A stretch of 28,385 nt of DNA from a virus, in IMG/VR virus record IMGVR_UViG_3300043015_000701, positions 1 to 28,385 of that record; one strand, 5' to 3'. The notes beneath the pieces are model-generated. The model was not told the origin of the DNA. It saw only the letters and a program-made list of their open reading frames with translations, and made no database searches. This document shows positions 28,259 to 28,385 of the stretch, in pieces. The translations under genes and the position numbers were made by a program. The first letter of the stretch is position 1; every line of letters begins with the position of its first letter.

Positions 28259-28385
28259 AGTTTAGCGGTAAAATATACTATATGTATAAAGATTTATTCA
28301 CAGCTGAAATGCGCAAGCTAGGCTACACTTTAAAGGATATATGCGAACTTATAGGCGCTAAATACCCTACGGTATATACGCGTCT
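28259..28385. repeat. 127-bp terminal direct repeat, right copy (contains truncated copy of first gene)
   Basis: Identical to bases 1-127. Bases 28282-28385 repeat the first 104 bases of the HTH gene; this is the circular overlap and not a second gene. Confidence 0.95.

Noticed and set aside
28282-28385. Second, truncated HTH gene at the right end
   Set aside because: It is the circular overlap of the first gene.
1-28385. tRNA genes
   Set aside because: No cloverleaf-like sequence with a T-loop GTTCRA block was noticed on either strand; a tRNA finder was not run.

Overview
This window is the essentially complete genome of a small tailed phage (siphovirus-type) that probably infects a member of the Bacteroidota, most likely a flavobacterium-like host. 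The first 127 bases recur exactly as the last 127, so the contig closes into a circle of 28258 bp. All recognised genes lie on the + strand, tightly packed and often with stop/start overlaps. Starts lack Shine-Dalgarno sequences and sit in AT-rich leaders. Promoter-like sites fit the Bacteroidota -7 consensus TAnnTTTG. These features, and the resemblance of the proteins to Bacteroidota phage families, support the host assignment. No integrase, excisionase, lysogeny repressor pair, tRNA gene or CRISPR array was recognised, so nothing shows a temperate lifestyle.

Region 1 (about 1-8090) is the early/replication module. It runs: a small HTH protein, a Rad52/Erf-like annealing protein, a small SSB-like protein with an acidic DNDLPW tail, a RecE-like PD-(D/E)XK exonuclease, a stand-alone DnaA domain-IV-like protein, a VRR-NUC nuclease, a winged-helix replication protein, another PD-(D/E)XK-like nuclease, a DPPY DNA methyltransferase, a T7 gp4-like primase-helicase, a second DPPY methyltransferase and several tiny membrane or coiled-coil proteins. 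Together they suggest phage-encoded initiation, priming/unwinding, strand-annealing recombination and DNA modification, with the polymerase supplied by the host because none is seen.

Region 2 (about 8100-8660) is a short promoter/terminator-bounded unit of two small proteins. Region 3 (8682-18763) holds packaging and head genes: TerS, TerL, portal, a MuF-type protein with an added C-terminal zinc-metallopeptidase-like domain, a small acidic ORF, HK97-type protease and major capsid protein. These are followed by an interruption of three tiny ORFs and a free-standing PDDEXK nuclease, both set off by terminators, and then four head-tail connector/completion genes. Region 4 (18774-22631) carries a fibre-like protein, a lysis cassette (small membrane proteins, M15 peptidase, holin), a 43-residue basic peptide, a lectin-like receptor-binding candidate and its small partner. 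Region 5 (22669-28144) holds the tail tube protein, tail assembly chaperones joined by a -1 frameshift, the tape measure and a large tail-tip protein, ended by a strong terminator.

The most notable signals are: (i) apparent complete absence of GATC and CATG, indicating strong restriction-site counter-selection; (ii) a MuF protein carrying a HEIGH metallopeptidase-like C-terminus of different base composition, followed immediately by a small acidic ORF, an arrangement like phage-borne polymorphic toxin/immunity pairs; (iii) a 15-bp sequence repeated exactly in front of four structural genes, probably a late promoter core; and (iv) a stand-alone DnaA domain IV-like gene in the replication module. 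Functions are from reading the sequence and remembered family motifs; no database search was run.
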